Positions 25,057 to 33,341 are shown, counted from the first letter of the stretch. The stretch: DNA of 64,000 nt from Tranquillimonas rosea (GCF_900111315.1 NZ_FOGU01000011.1:1-64000); one strand, 5' to 3'. The notes: generated from the letters alone by a model not told the origin. A program made the numbers and translations.

Positions 25057-25080
25057 CGTTATTTTTCGCCGGACATATCC
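25057..25080. promoter_or_regulatory. ModE-like box 2 (overlaps the end of modE)
   Basis: CGTTATT, 10 bases, CATATCC: the same 24-bp layout as box 1, with an identical central decamer TTTCGCCGGA. It overlaps the last codons and stop of modE. The two boxes start 48 bases apart, suiting two dimers on neighbouring helix faces. Because it is partly coding, its role is less sure. Confidence 0.5.
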
Positions 25081-25430
25081 CCGAGCATCCCGCGCAGCGC
25101 GGCGATGTCCTCGGCGCCGGCCTTGGCCGCCCGCCGTTCCAGGCTGCGATACCGGTGCAGCACGTCGCGGCCCGTATCGCTGAGACGCGCGCCGCCGCCG
25201 CGTGTGCCGCCGCGGCTGCTGTCGACCAGCGGATGCCGGAACGCGTCGTTCATCTGCTCCACCAGCGTCCAGGCGCGCTTGTAGCTCATGCTCATGGCGC
25301 GTCCCGCGGCGGCGATCGAGCCCAGCTCGTCGATCAGTTCCAGGAGGTCGGCCTTGCCGGGGCCCAGCATCGCATCCGGCCCGAACACCACGCGCAGGCG
25401 CAGCCGCGTCTCGTCGCCGTCGTCGGCCAT
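25059..25430 (-). CDS. modE: ModE-type molybdate regulator, DNA-binding domain only
   Basis: A 123-residue winged-helix protein of the ModE/LysR-HTH class. The N-terminal LRVVFGPDAMLGPGKADLLELI and IAAAGRAMSMSYKRAWTLVEQMN are the classic ModE helix-turn-helix. It ends soon after the wing, where full-length ModE (about 260 residues) has two molybdate-binding TOBE repeats. Molybdate must therefore be sensed differently, or the protein acts constitutively or with a partner. The ATG at 25430 has GGGAGG about 12 bases upstream. It is the first gene of the mod operon. Confidence 0.87.
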   Translation of the reverse strand: MADDGDETRLRLRVVFGPDAMLGPGKADLLELIDELGSIAAAGRAMSMSYKRAWTLVEQMNDAFRHPLVDSSRGGTRGGGARLSDTGRDVLHRYRSLERRAAKAGAEDIAALRGMLGDMSGEK

Positions 25431-25467
25431 CGCGTTCCGGTCCTCCCGCCTCTCCAGCTATGACGCC

Positions 25468-25491
25468 CGTTATGGCCACGATACCATATCG
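25468..25491. promoter_or_regulatory. ModE-like box 3 (upstream of modE)
   Basis: CGTTATG, 10 bases, CATATCG: a 24-bp inverted repeat (6 of 7 positions pair), 38-61 bases before the modE start. It also contains the tighter palindrome CGATA-CCA-TATCG (25479-25491). The shared layout with boxes 1 and 2 argues that one protein binds all three and that modE is autoregulated. Confidence 0.6.
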
Positions 25492-25517
25492 GCGCGGCCT
25501 GCCGCCCGCCAGTGGCG

Positions 25518-26249
25518 TCAGTTGATCCCGGCGCGCAGGAGCGTCGCGACGGCGCCGTCGAAATGCTCGGACATGGCGGCTTCGGCGGCGTCGGCGTCAT
25601 GCGCCGCGATGGCTCGGGCGATGCGGTCGTGCAGGTGGATGTTGTCGCGCCGATTATGGTAGCTGCCCCGCGCCCTCCAGCCGATGTGCCAGGTCTGCCG
25701 CGTGATGACCCGGAAGCTCTCGATCAGGATCGAGTAGAGCGCGTTGCCCGAGGCGCGGGCGATCACCTCGTGAAATCGGATGTCGAGCTCCATGATCTCT
25801 TCGTGGTTGCCGTCGAGCGCCACCTGCATCGCGGCGACGATGCGCTGCAATTCCGCCGCCTCGGCGTCGCTGCGGCGCAGGGCGGCGAGGTTGACGGTCC
25901 GGGTTTCCAGCGTCCGCCGCACGTCCAGCACCTGCTGGATCGACAATTGGCGGGTATGGACCGTGTGGTCGAGGATTAGGCTCAGCGCGTCGGCGTTGGA
26001 CGAGGCCACGCGCGCCCGCCGGCCGTTGCCGACCTCGACGATCTGCAACGCGGCGAGCCCCCGCAGCGCCTCGCGCGCAATGGTGCGCGACACGCCAAGC
26101 TCCGCAGCCAGCGCGTTTTCCGCCGGAAGGCTGTCGCCCGGCATCAACTGACGCTCACCGATCAGCCGGCGGATGTCGGTCATGGTCCGCTCGACGAGAC
26201 CACCGCGGCCGGGGGCGTCATCGGCCACCTGTATTATAGGTTTTGTCAT
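25518..26249 (-). CDS. FadR-like GntR transcriptional regulator of the sugar-acid locus
   Basis: A 243-residue regulator with a winged helix (LPAENALAAELGVSRTIAREALRGL) and an FCD domain (MELDIRFHEVIARASGNALY, HDRIARAIAAHDADAAEAAM). It is divergent from the dehydratase operon, which it probably controls through TGGTACCA (26254-26261). The start is uncertain. ATG 26249 is used here. A leaderless GTG at 26228 just after TATAAT (26238-26233 on the minus strand), or ATG 26183, are alternatives. A much longer minus-strand frame beyond 26249 is antisense to the next gene. Confidence 0.88.
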   Translation of the reverse strand: MTKPIIQVADDAPGRGGLVERTMTDIRRLIGERQLMPGDSLPAENALAAELGVSRTIAREALRGLAALQIVEVGNGRRARVASSNADALSLILDHTVHTRQLSIQQVLDVRRTLETRTVNLAALRRSDAEAAELQRIVAAMQVALDGNHEEIMELDIRFHEVIARASGNALYSILIESFRVITRQTWHIGWRARGSYHNRRDNIHLHDRIARAIAAHDADAAEAAMSEHFDGAVATLLRAGIN

Positions 26250-26278
26250 TTGATGGTACCAATAGGCTTTTTTATTGA
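26250..26278. promoter_or_regulatory. Divergent promoter region with GntR-type operator TGGTACCA
   Basis: In an unusually AT-rich patch, the perfect palindrome TGGTACCA (26254-26261) lies inside a possible plus-strand promoter (TTGATG 26250-26255, 17-base spacer, TATTGA 26273-26278). It also touches a possible minus-strand promoter (TTGGTA, 18-base spacer, TATAAT 26238-26233). GT-N-AC palindromes are typical FadR/UxuR-type GntR sites, so one bound dimer could block both directions. Confidence 0.5.
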
Positions 26279-26357
26279 ACATTAGAATAGCTTTCGTCCT
26301 AATGCCTGCCAAGCACGAACGGGGAATCGGCGGGGCCGCCGGCAGAAAGGGGCAATT

Positions 26358-27569
26358 TTGAAGATCACCGCGATCAGGACCTACCGCGTGGAAGAGTTCG
26401 CGAATGTCCTGTGGGTGCATGTCGAGACCGATGCCGGGATCACCGGACTGGGCGAGACCTTCTACGGCGCTGCCGCCGTCGAAGCGCATATCCACGACAT
26501 CCTGGCAAGCCGCCTGGTGGGGCGGAACCCGCTGCATGTCGAGGCGCTCCACAAGGAGATGCTGACCCTGCCCAACGCGCAGAGCTCGACCGGCGTGGAA
26601 TATCGCGCCGCTTCGGCAATCGACATCGCGCTGTGGGACGTGTTCGGCAAGGTCTGCGACCAGCCGGTGCATCAGATGCTCGGCGGGCTCTGCTTCGACC
26701 GGATGCGGGTCTACAACACCTGTGCCGGCACACGCTATGTCCGCACCAACGCGATCAAGCCGGTCGACACCTGGAACACCGACGACGCCAGCGGTCCCTA
26801 CGAGGATCTCGACGGCTTCATGAACCGCGCCGGGGAACTGGCGCAGGACCTGCTGGACAACGGCATCACGGCCATGAAGATCTGGCCGTTCGATCCCCCG
26901 GCGATGGAGACGAAGGGTCTGCACATCTCGGCCGAGCAGATGAAGACCGCGATCCGCCCCTTCGAGCTGATCCGCGAGGCGGTGGGCGACCGGATGGAGA
27001 TCATGGTCGAGTTCCACTCGCTCTGGAACCTGCCCGTCGCCAAGAAGATCGCCCGCGCGCTCGAGCCGTTCGATCCCACCTGGTACGAGGATCCGATCCG
27101 GATGAACTCGCCGCAGGCGCTGGCCGAGTATGCGCGCGACACGGACGTGTGGGTCTGCGCGTCCGAGACGCTGGGCTCGCGATGGGCCTACAAGGAGTAT
27201 CTGGACCGTGACGCCGCGCATGTCGTCATGGCAGATCTCTGCTGGACCGGCGGGCTGACCGAGGGGCGCAAGATCGCCGCGATGGCCGAGACCTATCACC
27301 GGCCCTTCGCGCCGCACGACTGCATCGGGCCCGTGGGTTTTGCCGCGGCGATCCACATGAGCTTTTCCCAGCCCAACACTCTGATCCAGGAAAGCGTCCG
27401 CGCCTTCTACAAGGGATGGTACCGCGAACTCGTGACCGAGGTTCCGCGGATCGAGAACGGATACGTCTACCCGATGGAGGGTCCGGGCCTGGGCACCGAA
27501 CTGGTGCCGGCGGTCTTCGAGCGGACCGATCTCAGCAGCCGCACAACGACTATCGAGGAGACAGCATGA
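26358..27569 (+). CDS. Enolase-superfamily (mandelate racemase/muconate lactonising) sugar-acid dehydratase
   Basis: A 403-residue barrel enzyme. The N-terminal capping domain (1-125) starts MKITAIRTYRVEEF. The barrel contains AMKIWPFDPP, IMVEFHSLWN (metal ligand), WYEDPI (metal ligand) and CASETL (metal ligand). It also has the catalytic-type VMADLCWTGG and PHDCIGPVGF (His) and LIQESVRAFY. The family removes water from aldonic acids to give 2-keto-3-deoxy acids. The start is TTG 26358 with AAAGGGG five bases upstream. With the idonate and gluconate dehydrogenases next door, gluconate or a C5-epimer is a reasonable substrate guess. It overlaps the SDR gene by four bases. Confidence 0.85.
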   Translation: MKITAIRTYRVEEFANVLWVHVETDAGITGLGETFYGAAAVEAHIHDILASRLVGRNPLHVEALHKEMLTLPNAQSSTGVEYRAASAIDIALWDVFGKVCDQPVHQMLGGLCFDRMRVYNTCAGTRYVRTNAIKPVDTWNTDDASGPYEDLDGFMNRAGELAQDLLDNGITAMKIWPFDPPAMETKGLHISAEQMKTAIRPFELIREAVGDRMEIMVEFHSLWNLPVAKKIARALEPFDPTWYEDPIRMNSPQALAEYARDTDVWVCASETLGSRWAYKEYLDRDAAHVVMADLCWTGGLTEGRKIAAMAETYHRPFAPHDCIGPVGFAAAIHMSFSQPNTLIQESVRAFYKGWYRELVTEVPRIENGYVYPMEGPGLGTELVPAVFERTDLSSRTTTIEETA

Positions 27570-28333
27570 GCCTTACCCTGTTCGACCTTTCCGGAAAGAC
27601 CGCGCTGATCACCGGCTCGTCGCGCGGACTGGGTCGCGCCTTCGCCGAGGGGCTGGCCGGTGCCGGCGCGCGGGTGATCCTGCACGGCACGAACGAGGCC
27701 CGCCTGGATGCCGCCGCCACGGAGATGCGTGCCGCCGGTCACGACGTCCTGACGGTGGCCTTCGACGTTACCGACGAGGCCGCAATCCTGGCCGCGTTCG
27801 AGCGGTTCGATGCAGAGGGCGTGGAGATCGAGATCCTCGTCAACAACGCCGGGATGCAGTTCCGCAAGCCCATGCTCGAGCTCGAGACCTCCGACTGGCA
27901 GAAGGTCATCGACACCAACTTGACCGCCGCGTTCGTCATCGGGCGCGAGGCGGCGCGGCGCATGGCGCAGCGCGGCTCGGGCAAGGTCATTAATCTGGGG
28001 TCGTTGACGTCCGAGCTGGCTCGCGCCACGGTTGCACCGTACACGGTGGCGAAAGGCGGCATCAAGATGCTGACCAAGGCTATGGCGGCCGAATGGGGCG
28101 AAGCGGGAATCCAGGCCAATGCCATCGGCCCGGGCTACATGCTGACCGACATGAACGAGGCGCTGGTGAACAACCCCGACTTCGACGCCTGGGTGAAGGG
28201 TCGCACGCCGATGCGCCGCTGGGGCAAGCCGGAAGAGCTGGCGGGCACCGCGATCTACCTGGCCTCGGACGCGTCGAACTATGTCTCGGGCCAGATCATC
28301 TATGCCGACGGCGGCATGGTCTCGGTGCTGTGA
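27566..28333 (+). CDS. Short-chain dehydrogenase, gluconate 5-dehydrogenase-like
   Basis: A 255-residue SDR. The cofactor motif is TGSSRGLGR (16-24). NNAG precedes MQFRKPMLEL, the catalytic tyrosine and lysine lie in YTVAKGG, and the typical Gno end is YVSGQIIYADGGM. It resembles gluconate 5-dehydrogenase (IdnO), which reduces 5-keto-D-gluconate to D-gluconate. ATG 27566 overlaps the dehydratase stop (ATGA), and the next gene starts 2 bases after its stop. Confidence 0.87.
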   Translation: MSLTLFDLSGKTALITGSSRGLGRAFAEGLAGAGARVILHGTNEARLDAAATEMRAAGHDVLTVAFDVTDEAAILAAFERFDAEGVEIEILVNNAGMQFRKPMLELETSDWQKVIDTNLTAAFVIGREAARRMAQRGSGKVINLGSLTSELARATVAPYTVAKGGIKMLTKAMAAEWGEAGIQANAIGPGYMLTDMNEALVNNPDFDAWVKGRTPMRRWGKPEELAGTAIYLASDASNYVSGQIIYADGGMVSVL

Positions 28334-28335
28334 GG

Positions 28336-29379
28336 ATGCAGAGCGTCGTCATCCATGCGCCCAACGACCTGAGACTCGACGATCAGGCGGACGCGCCCGC
28401 CCCGCAGCCGGGCGAGGTCCGCGTCGCCATCTCGCGCGGTGGAATTTGCGGGTCGGACCTGCACTATTTCCATCACGGCGGGTTCGGGGCGACCCGCATC
28501 AAGGAGCCGATGATCCTCGGCCACGAGGTGTCGGGCATCGTCGATGCCGTGGGGCAGGGGGTCGACGGTTTCGCCGCCGGCGATCGCGTCACGGTGAACC
28601 CATCGATCCCGTGCGGCCGCTGCCAGTATTGCCTTCGGGACATGCGAAACCAGTGCGAGGACATGCGCTTTGCCGGCAGCGCGATGCGCTTTCCCCATCA
28701 GCAGGGGCTGTTCCGCCAGGGCGTCACGGTCGACGCCGCGCAACTCGTGCGGCTTTCGCCGACGACGGATCTGAGCCACGCCGCGATGGCCGAACCGCTG
28801 GCCGTGTGCCTGCACGCGGTGCGCCGGGCCGGGCCGCTTCTGGGCAAGCGTGTGCTGGTCTCGGGCTGCGGTCCGATCGGGTGCCTGACGGTGCTGGCGG
28901 CGAAGCATGTCGGCGCGACCGAGGTGATCGCGACCGATCTCGGCGCCGCGCCGCTCGACATCGCCGCGCGGATTGGCGCGGACCGCACCATCGACATCGC
29001 GTCGGCCCCTGACCAGGTCGAGGCGCTGACCGAGGGCAAGGGGACGGTCGATGTCGCGTTCGATTGCTCGGGCAGCGACGACGCGCTGCAGACGGCCATC
29101 CGCGCCGTGCGGCCGGCCGGCACGGTCGTCGCCGTGGGGCTGGGCCCCGACGCTGCGCTGCCGCTGAGTGCCATGGTCACGCGCGAGATCACGCTGACCG
29201 GCACGTTCCGCTTCGACTCCGAGTTCGGACTGGCCGCGCACTTGATCGACCGGGGCGCCGTGGACGTGTCGCCGCTGTTGACGCAGGTGATGCCGCTGCG
29301 CGAGGCGGCCTCTGCCTTCGCGCTCGCCTCGGACCGGAGACGGGCGATGAAAGTGCAACTCGATTTCGACGGGGGCTGA
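28336..29379 (+). CDS. Zinc-dependent L-idonate 5-dehydrogenase-like enzyme (MDR family)
   Basis: A 347-residue alcohol dehydrogenase. The catalytic zinc site starts at Cys38 (GICGSDLHYFHHGG) and continues at GHEVSG. The four-cysteine structural zinc lobe is CGRCQYCLRDMRNQC. The nucleotide fold has VLVSGCGPIGCLT. The sequence around Cys38 is characteristic of L-idonate 5-dehydrogenase. It would oxidise L-idonate to 5-keto-D-gluconate, which the SDR then reduces. Translation is probably coupled, with a 2-base gap. Confidence 0.87.
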   Translation: MQSVVIHAPNDLRLDDQADAPAPQPGEVRVAISRGGICGSDLHYFHHGGFGATRIKEPMILGHEVSGIVDAVGQGVDGFAAGDRVTVNPSIPCGRCQYCLRDMRNQCEDMRFAGSAMRFPHQQGLFRQGVTVDAAQLVRLSPTTDLSHAAMAEPLAVCLHAVRRAGPLLGKRVLVSGCGPIGCLTVLAAKHVGATEVIATDLGAAPLDIAARIGADRTIDIASAPDQVEALTEGKGTVDVAFDCSGSDDALQTAIRAVRPAGTVVAVGLGPDAALPLSAMVTREITLTGTFRFDSEFGLAAHLIDRGAVDVSPLLTQVMPLREAASAFALASDRRRAMKVQLDFDGG

Positions 29380-29426
29380 CGGAGCGGCCCCCGCACCAGG
29401 AGCATCAACCACTAGGGAGGATCAAG

Positions 29427-30449
29427 ATGCAACGTATCTTCAAGACCGCCACGGCGGCCGCCGCGCTGAGTGTCGTCGGCCTGTCCGGCGCGATGGCGCA
29501 GGACTACAGCTTCCGCTTCCAGTCCTCGGACCCGGCGGGCAACCCGAATTTCGAGTTCCAGAAGGGCTGGACCGAGACCGTGTCCGAGATGACCGACGGA
29601 CGCGTCGAGGTCGAGCTTCTGCCCGTGGGCTCGATCGTCGACTACAGCGAGACGCCAGAGGCGATCCAGGCCGGGATCCTGGACGGCCACATCACTGACA
29701 CCTCGTACTTCGCGGGCAAGGATCCGGCCTATGGCCTGATCGCGAACCCCGTCGGCGCGTGGTCCTCGCCCGAGCAGATGATCGACTTCGTCGAGAACGG
29801 CGGCGGCGCCGAACTGATGAACGAACTCAACAATTCCTATGGGCTGGAGTTCATCGGTGTTTCGACGCCCGGCCTCGAGGCGTTCGTGTCGAAGGTGCCG
29901 CTCGACGGCGTCGACGATCTTCAGGGGATCAAGGTGCGGACACCCGAGGGCATGATCGCCAACGTGTTCGACGCCGCCGGTGCCGCGCCGGTGAACCTGC
30001 CGGCCTCCGAGGTCTATACCTCGCTCGACAAGGGCGTGATCGACGCCGCCGACTACAGCGTGTTCTCGGTGAACCAGGAGGTCGGCCTGAACGAGATCGC
30101 ACCGCACCCGGTCTATCCGGGCTTCCACTCTCTCCCGCTCGTCGAGGTGTCGATGAACAAGGAGAAGTGGGACGCGCTGCCCGACGACCTGAAGGCCGCC
30201 ATGAAGGAGTCGGTCAAGGAGTTCCAGCAGACCCAGGTGAACACCCTGCAGGAGCGCAACGAGGAAGCCGCGGCCGAGGCTGCCGAGGCCGGTGACGTCA
30301 CCATCCACGACTGGTCGGACGAAGAGCGCGCCAAGTTCCGCGAGATCGCGATGGGCGAGTGGGAGAACGTCGCCGAGCGGTCGGAGATGGCGCAGAAGGT
30401 GTTCGACACGCTGACCCAGTATCTCCGCGACGAAGGCCTGATGAACTGA
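29427..30449 (+). CDS. TRAP transporter substrate-binding protein (DctP family)
   Basis: A 340-residue periplasmic receptor with a signal peptide (about 1-24, cleavage after AMA). The carboxylate-binding arginine region is GIKVRTPEG (Arg171), and DKGVIDAADYSVFSVN is typical of the second lobe. The ATG at 29427 has GGGAGG nearby. It lies 47 bases after the idonate dehydrogenase gene, in the same direction. A sugar acid such as L-idonate or gluconate is the inferred ligand. The C-terminal third is rich in Glu and Ala. Confidence 0.92.
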   Translation: MQRIFKTATAAAALSVVGLSGAMAQDYSFRFQSSDPAGNPNFEFQKGWTETVSEMTDGRVEVELLPVGSIVDYSETPEAIQAGILDGHITDTSYFAGKDPAYGLIANPVGAWSSPEQMIDFVENGGGAELMNELNNSYGLEFIGVSTPGLEAFVSKVPLDGVDDLQGIKVRTPEGMIANVFDAAGAAPVNLPASEVYTSLDKGVIDAADYSVFSVNQEVGLNEIAPHPVYPGFHSLPLVEVSMNKEKWDALPDDLKAAMKESVKEFQQTQVNTLQERNEEAAAEAAEAGDVTIHDWSDEERAKFREIAMGEWENVAERSEMAQKVFDTLTQYLRDEGLMN

Positions 30450-30466
30450 GTGGACGTCGGAACCGG

Positions 30467-30494
30467 TCCGGGCGGCGGGACAGAGCCGCCCGGA
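30467..30494 (+). other. Intercistronic hairpin between dctP and dctQ
   Basis: TCCGGGCGGC and GCCGCCCGGA form a perfect 10-bp stem with an 8-base loop, 17 bases after the receptor stop. It is like the hairpins after the other two binding-protein genes in the window, and lacks a T-tract. It is probably an mRNA-stabilising or attenuating element. Confidence 0.55.
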
Positions 30495-30516
30495 TCCCAT
30501 ACCGGGGAGGGGCAGA

Positions 30517-31095
30517 TTGACATCCCAGAGTGACGAGAGCGCGCAACACGGCGCCGAAAGCGTGAGCAAGAGCCGCGCCCTGCCCGAGGCGGGGCGTCTC
30601 GGGAGGATCGTGGACAAGGGCGGATGGCTGTTCGCCGCGGGTATCGTCGTGGCCGCGATCATCCTGCTGATCGAGGTCTTCCTGCGCTACGTGTTCAACA
30701 GCCCGACGAGCTGGGCACATGAGACGACGACGTTCCTGTGCGGGATCGCCTTTCTCTATGGCGGCCTGTTTTGCGCGGCGCGCAACACCCATGTCCGCGT
30801 GGTCCTGATCTACGACGCTCTGCCCGCGCGTCTGCGGCGTATTTTCGACGTCGTGATCTCAGCCGCCTCGGCTGTGGCGGCGCTGTTCTTCGCCTATGCC
30901 GCCTGGCTCATGGTGCAGAAGGCGGTCTACGCGCCGTCGGGTGACATCCGGCTCGAGCGTAGCGGCAGCGCCTGGAACCCGCCCTATCCGGCCTTCACCA
31001 AGATCTTCCTGCTCGCGATGCTGATCTTGCTGACCGCCCAGTTCATCGTGCTGACGTTCAACCATTTCCGGCGCCTGCGCGCCAAGGCCGGCTGA
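30517..31095 (+). CDS. TRAP transporter small permease subunit (DctQ family)
   Basis: A 192-residue membrane protein. A hydrophilic N-terminal extension of about 35 residues precedes four helices (about 38-60, 72-90, 110-130 and 150-175). The DctQ landmarks are EVFLRYVFNSPTSWAHE and NTHVRVVLIYD. The start is TTG 30517 after a strong GGGGAGGGG ribosome site. The large subunit follows after one base. Confidence 0.88.
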   Translation: MTSQSDESAQHGAESVSKSRALPEAGRLGRIVDKGGWLFAAGIVVAAIILLIEVFLRYVFNSPTSWAHETTTFLCGIAFLYGGLFCAARNTHVRVVLIYDALPARLRRIFDVVISAASAVAALFFAYAAWLMVQKAVYAPSGDIRLERSGSAWNPPYPAFTKIFLLAMLILLTAQFIVLTFNHFRRLRAKAG

Positions 31096-31096
31096 C

Positions 31097-32413
31097 ATGA
31101 TGGACATTCTCGATCCCGGCGTCATCGGCATCGGCCCGGCGACATTGATGATGTTCGGCATGATGGTCGTGCTGCTGCTGACCGGCATGCCGCTGGCCTT
31201 CGTGACGCTGCTGGTGGCGCTGGTGTTCGCCATTGGCGGCTTCGGCACGATGGCGGTGCCCCTTATCACCAGCCGCATCTATACCTTTGTCGACAACTTT
31301 GTCTTCGTCTCGGTGCCGATGTTTGTGCTGATGGCGGCGATCCTCGACCGGTCCGGCATCGCGCGGGACCTCTTCGACGCGATGAAGCTGGTCGGCGGCC
31401 GACTGCGCGGCGGCGTGGCGGTGCAGACGATCTTCGTGTCGATCATCCTGGCCGCGATGTCGGGTATCATCGGCGGCGAGATCGTGCTGCTCGGCCTTCT
31501 GGCGCTGCCGCAGATGCTGCGGCTCGGCTACGACCGGAGCCTTGCGATCGGCGTGGTCTGCGCCGGCGGTTCGCTGGGCACGATGGTGCCGCCGTCGATC
31601 GTGCTGATCATCTACGGCCTGACCGCGAACGTTTCGATCGGCGACCTGTTCACCGCGGCGTTCATCCCCGGCTTCATGCTGGCGTCGTTCTACGTGATCT
31701 ACGTGCTCGCGCGCGCCTATCTCGACCCCAAGGCCGCGCCGCCGCCCGACAACGAGACGATCCCGAACCAGGAGAAGCTGCGCCTGCTCAAGGGCCTGAT
31801 CCTGCCGATCATGGTGGTGATCTTCGTCCTCGGCTCGATCTACGGCGGGATCGCGTCGGTGACCGAGGCGTCGGCCATCGGCGTCGGCGGGGTGATGCTG
31901 TCGACCATTCTTCGGGGCGAGTTCACCTACACGCTCGTCCGGGACGCGGCGATGCAGACGCTGGCCACGGTCGGCATGATCGTCTGGATCGGCATCGGGG
32001 CCACGGCGCTGGTCGGGGTCTACAACCTGATGGGCGGCATCTCGTTCGTGTCGGGGCTGATGACGGGAATCTCGGACAATCCGCGGATCGTGGTGCTGGC
32101 GATGATGGGCATCCTCTTCGTCCTGGGCGCGTTCCTCGACTGGGTCGGGATCGCGCTGCTGACGATGCCGATCTTCGTGCCGATCATCCGCGACCTCGGT
32201 CTCGACCCGATCTGGTTCGGGGTGCTGTTCTGCATGAACATGCAGGTCAGTTTCCTGTCGCCGCCCTTCGGCCCGGCTGCGTTCTACCTCAAAACGGTGG
32301 CGCCGCCGGACATCTCGCTGGGGGACATCTTCAAGTCGCTCCTGCCGTTCATCTGCCTACAGGTGCTGGCGGTCGGGATCCTGCTGCTGTTCCCGGCCAT
32401 CGCGGTCTACTGA
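31097..32413 (+). CDS. TRAP transporter large permease subunit (DctM family)
   Basis: A 438-residue polytopic membrane protein with 11-12 helices. Signatures are SGIIGGEIVLLGLLALP, GTMVPPSIVLIIYGL and FLSPPFGPAAFYLK. It completes the sugar-acid TRAP system and is the last gene of the locus that starts at 26358. A two-way terminator follows at 32418-32447. Confidence 0.93.
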   Translation: MMDILDPGVIGIGPATLMMFGMMVVLLLTGMPLAFVTLLVALVFAIGGFGTMAVPLITSRIYTFVDNFVFVSVPMFVLMAAILDRSGIARDLFDAMKLVGGRLRGGVAVQTIFVSIILAAMSGIIGGEIVLLGLLALPQMLRLGYDRSLAIGVVCAGGSLGTMVPPSIVLIIYGLTANVSIGDLFTAAFIPGFMLASFYVIYVLARAYLDPKAAPPPDNETIPNQEKLRLLKGLILPIMVVIFVLGSIYGGIASVTEASAIGVGGVMLSTILRGEFTYTLVRDAAMQTLATVGMIVWIGIGATALVGVYNLMGGISFVSGLMTGISDNPRIVVLAMMGILFVLGAFLDWVGIALLTMPIFVPIIRDLGLDPIWFGVLFCMNMQVSFLSPPFGPAAFYLKTVAPPDISLGDIFKSLLPFICLQVLAVGILLLFPAIAVY

Positions 32414-32417
32414 GATC

Positions 32418-32447
32418 AAAGCGGGCGGCCACGGCGCCGCCCGCTTT
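32418..32447. terminator. Bidirectional terminator between dctM and glpR
   Basis: AAAGCGGGCGGC and GCCGCCCGCTTT form a 12-bp stem with a 6-base loop. The A/T ends give a short T-run on each strand. It lies exactly between the convergent dctM stop (32413) and glpR stop (32447) and should end both transcripts. Confidence 0.75.
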
Positions 32448-33295
32448 CAACCGCCGGTGTCGTGGACGGCGGTGCCCCAATCGCCGCATTGCTCCCGCAG
32501 GGCGTTGGGCAGGCTGTCGGTGAAGATCGCGTCGATCTCGCGCAGCGAGGCGATCTTCACCGGCGCCGTCCGCGTGAACTTGGAGCGGTCGGTCACCAGG
32601 AACGTGCGCTTGGACTGGCGGATGATGGCGCGGCTGACGCGCACCTCCTGCAGGTCGAAGTCCAACAGGTCGCCGTCTTCGTCCACCGCCGAGGTGCCAA
32701 TGATCGCACGGTCGACCTTAAACTGATCGATCACCTCGAGCGTCAGGTCCCCCACCAGCCCCCCGTCGCAATGACGCAGGATGCCGCCGGCCACGATGAT
32801 CTGGCACGAGTGGTTCGCCGCCAGGATGGCGGCCACGTTGAGGTTGTTGGTGATCACCGTCAGGTTCTCGTGGCCCAGAAGCTCGACCGCGACCGCCTCG
32901 GTCGAGGTACCGATGTTCAGCAGCACAGACGAATTGTTGGGGATCTCCGCCGCGCAGAGCCGTGCGATGGCGGCCTTCTCGGCCTCGTTCGTGGCGCGGC
33001 GCTCGGCATAGCCGATGTTGCCGGCACCGGGCGGCATGATCGCCCCCCCGTGGACCCGGTCCAGCTTGCCCAGGTCGGCGAGTTCGGACAGGTCGCGCCG
33101 GATCGTCTGCGAGGTCACGCCGAAGCGCGCGGCAAGCTCCTCGACCGAGACGCGCCCCGTCTCGTTGGCGATTTCGAGAATCTGCGACTTTCGAAAACTC
33201 TGTGCCAAATCTTCGGGACTCGCTGTGATGTCGCACGGTGGGGTGCGATTGCCTGCGTCAAATGTGCGCAAATGCGCGTTTCTGTCAATCCGCAT
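32447..33295 (-). CDS. glpR: DeoR-family repressor of glycerol genes
   Basis: A 282-residue regulator. A DeoR winged helix (EELAARFGVTSQTIRRDLSEL, about residues 51-71, with KLDRVHGGAI) is followed by a sugar-phosphate sensor domain (NIGTSTEAVAVELL, GGLVGDLTLEVIDQF, IIGTSAVDEDGDLLDFD). It probably responds to glycerol 3-phosphate. It is divergent from the glycerol ABC operon. The first 30 or so residues are less conserved than the rest, so the true start may be further in. Repeats AATGTTCG upstream (33322-33341) are likely binding sites. Confidence 0.88.
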   Translation of the reverse strand: MRIDRNAHLRTFDAGNRTPPCDITASPEDLAQSFRKSQILEIANETGRVSVEELAARFGVTSQTIRRDLSELADLGKLDRVHGGAIMPPGAGNIGYAERRATNEAEKAAIARLCAAEIPNNSSVLLNIGTSTEAVAVELLGHENLTVITNNLNVAAILAANHSCQIIVAGGILRHCDGGLVGDLTLEVIDQFKVDRAIIGTSAVDEDGDLLDFDLQEVRVSRAIIRQSKRTFLVTDRSKFTRTAPVKIASLREIDAIFTDSLPNALREQCGDWGTAVHDTGG

Positions 33296-33321
33296 CGAAA
33301 ACCCGTGCGAAAGCTACGACG

Positions 33322-33341
33322 AATGTTCGTGACAATGTTCG
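33322..33341. promoter_or_regulatory. Candidate GlpR operator: AATGTTCG direct repeat
   Basis: AATGTTCG occurs at 33322-33329 and 33334-33341, a 12-base period, just upstream of glpR and about 130 bases before the first ORF of the glp operon. ATGTTCG is the half-site sequence of enterobacterial GlpR operators. Transfer of that motif to this lineage is inference. A TTGACT at 33411-33416 could be the -35 of the operon promoter, though no good -10 follows. Confidence 0.45.

Noticed and set aside
26250-27356. Long extension of the GntR gene at 25518-26249
   Set aside because: It is antisense to the enolase-superfamily gene and crosses the AT-rich promoter gap.
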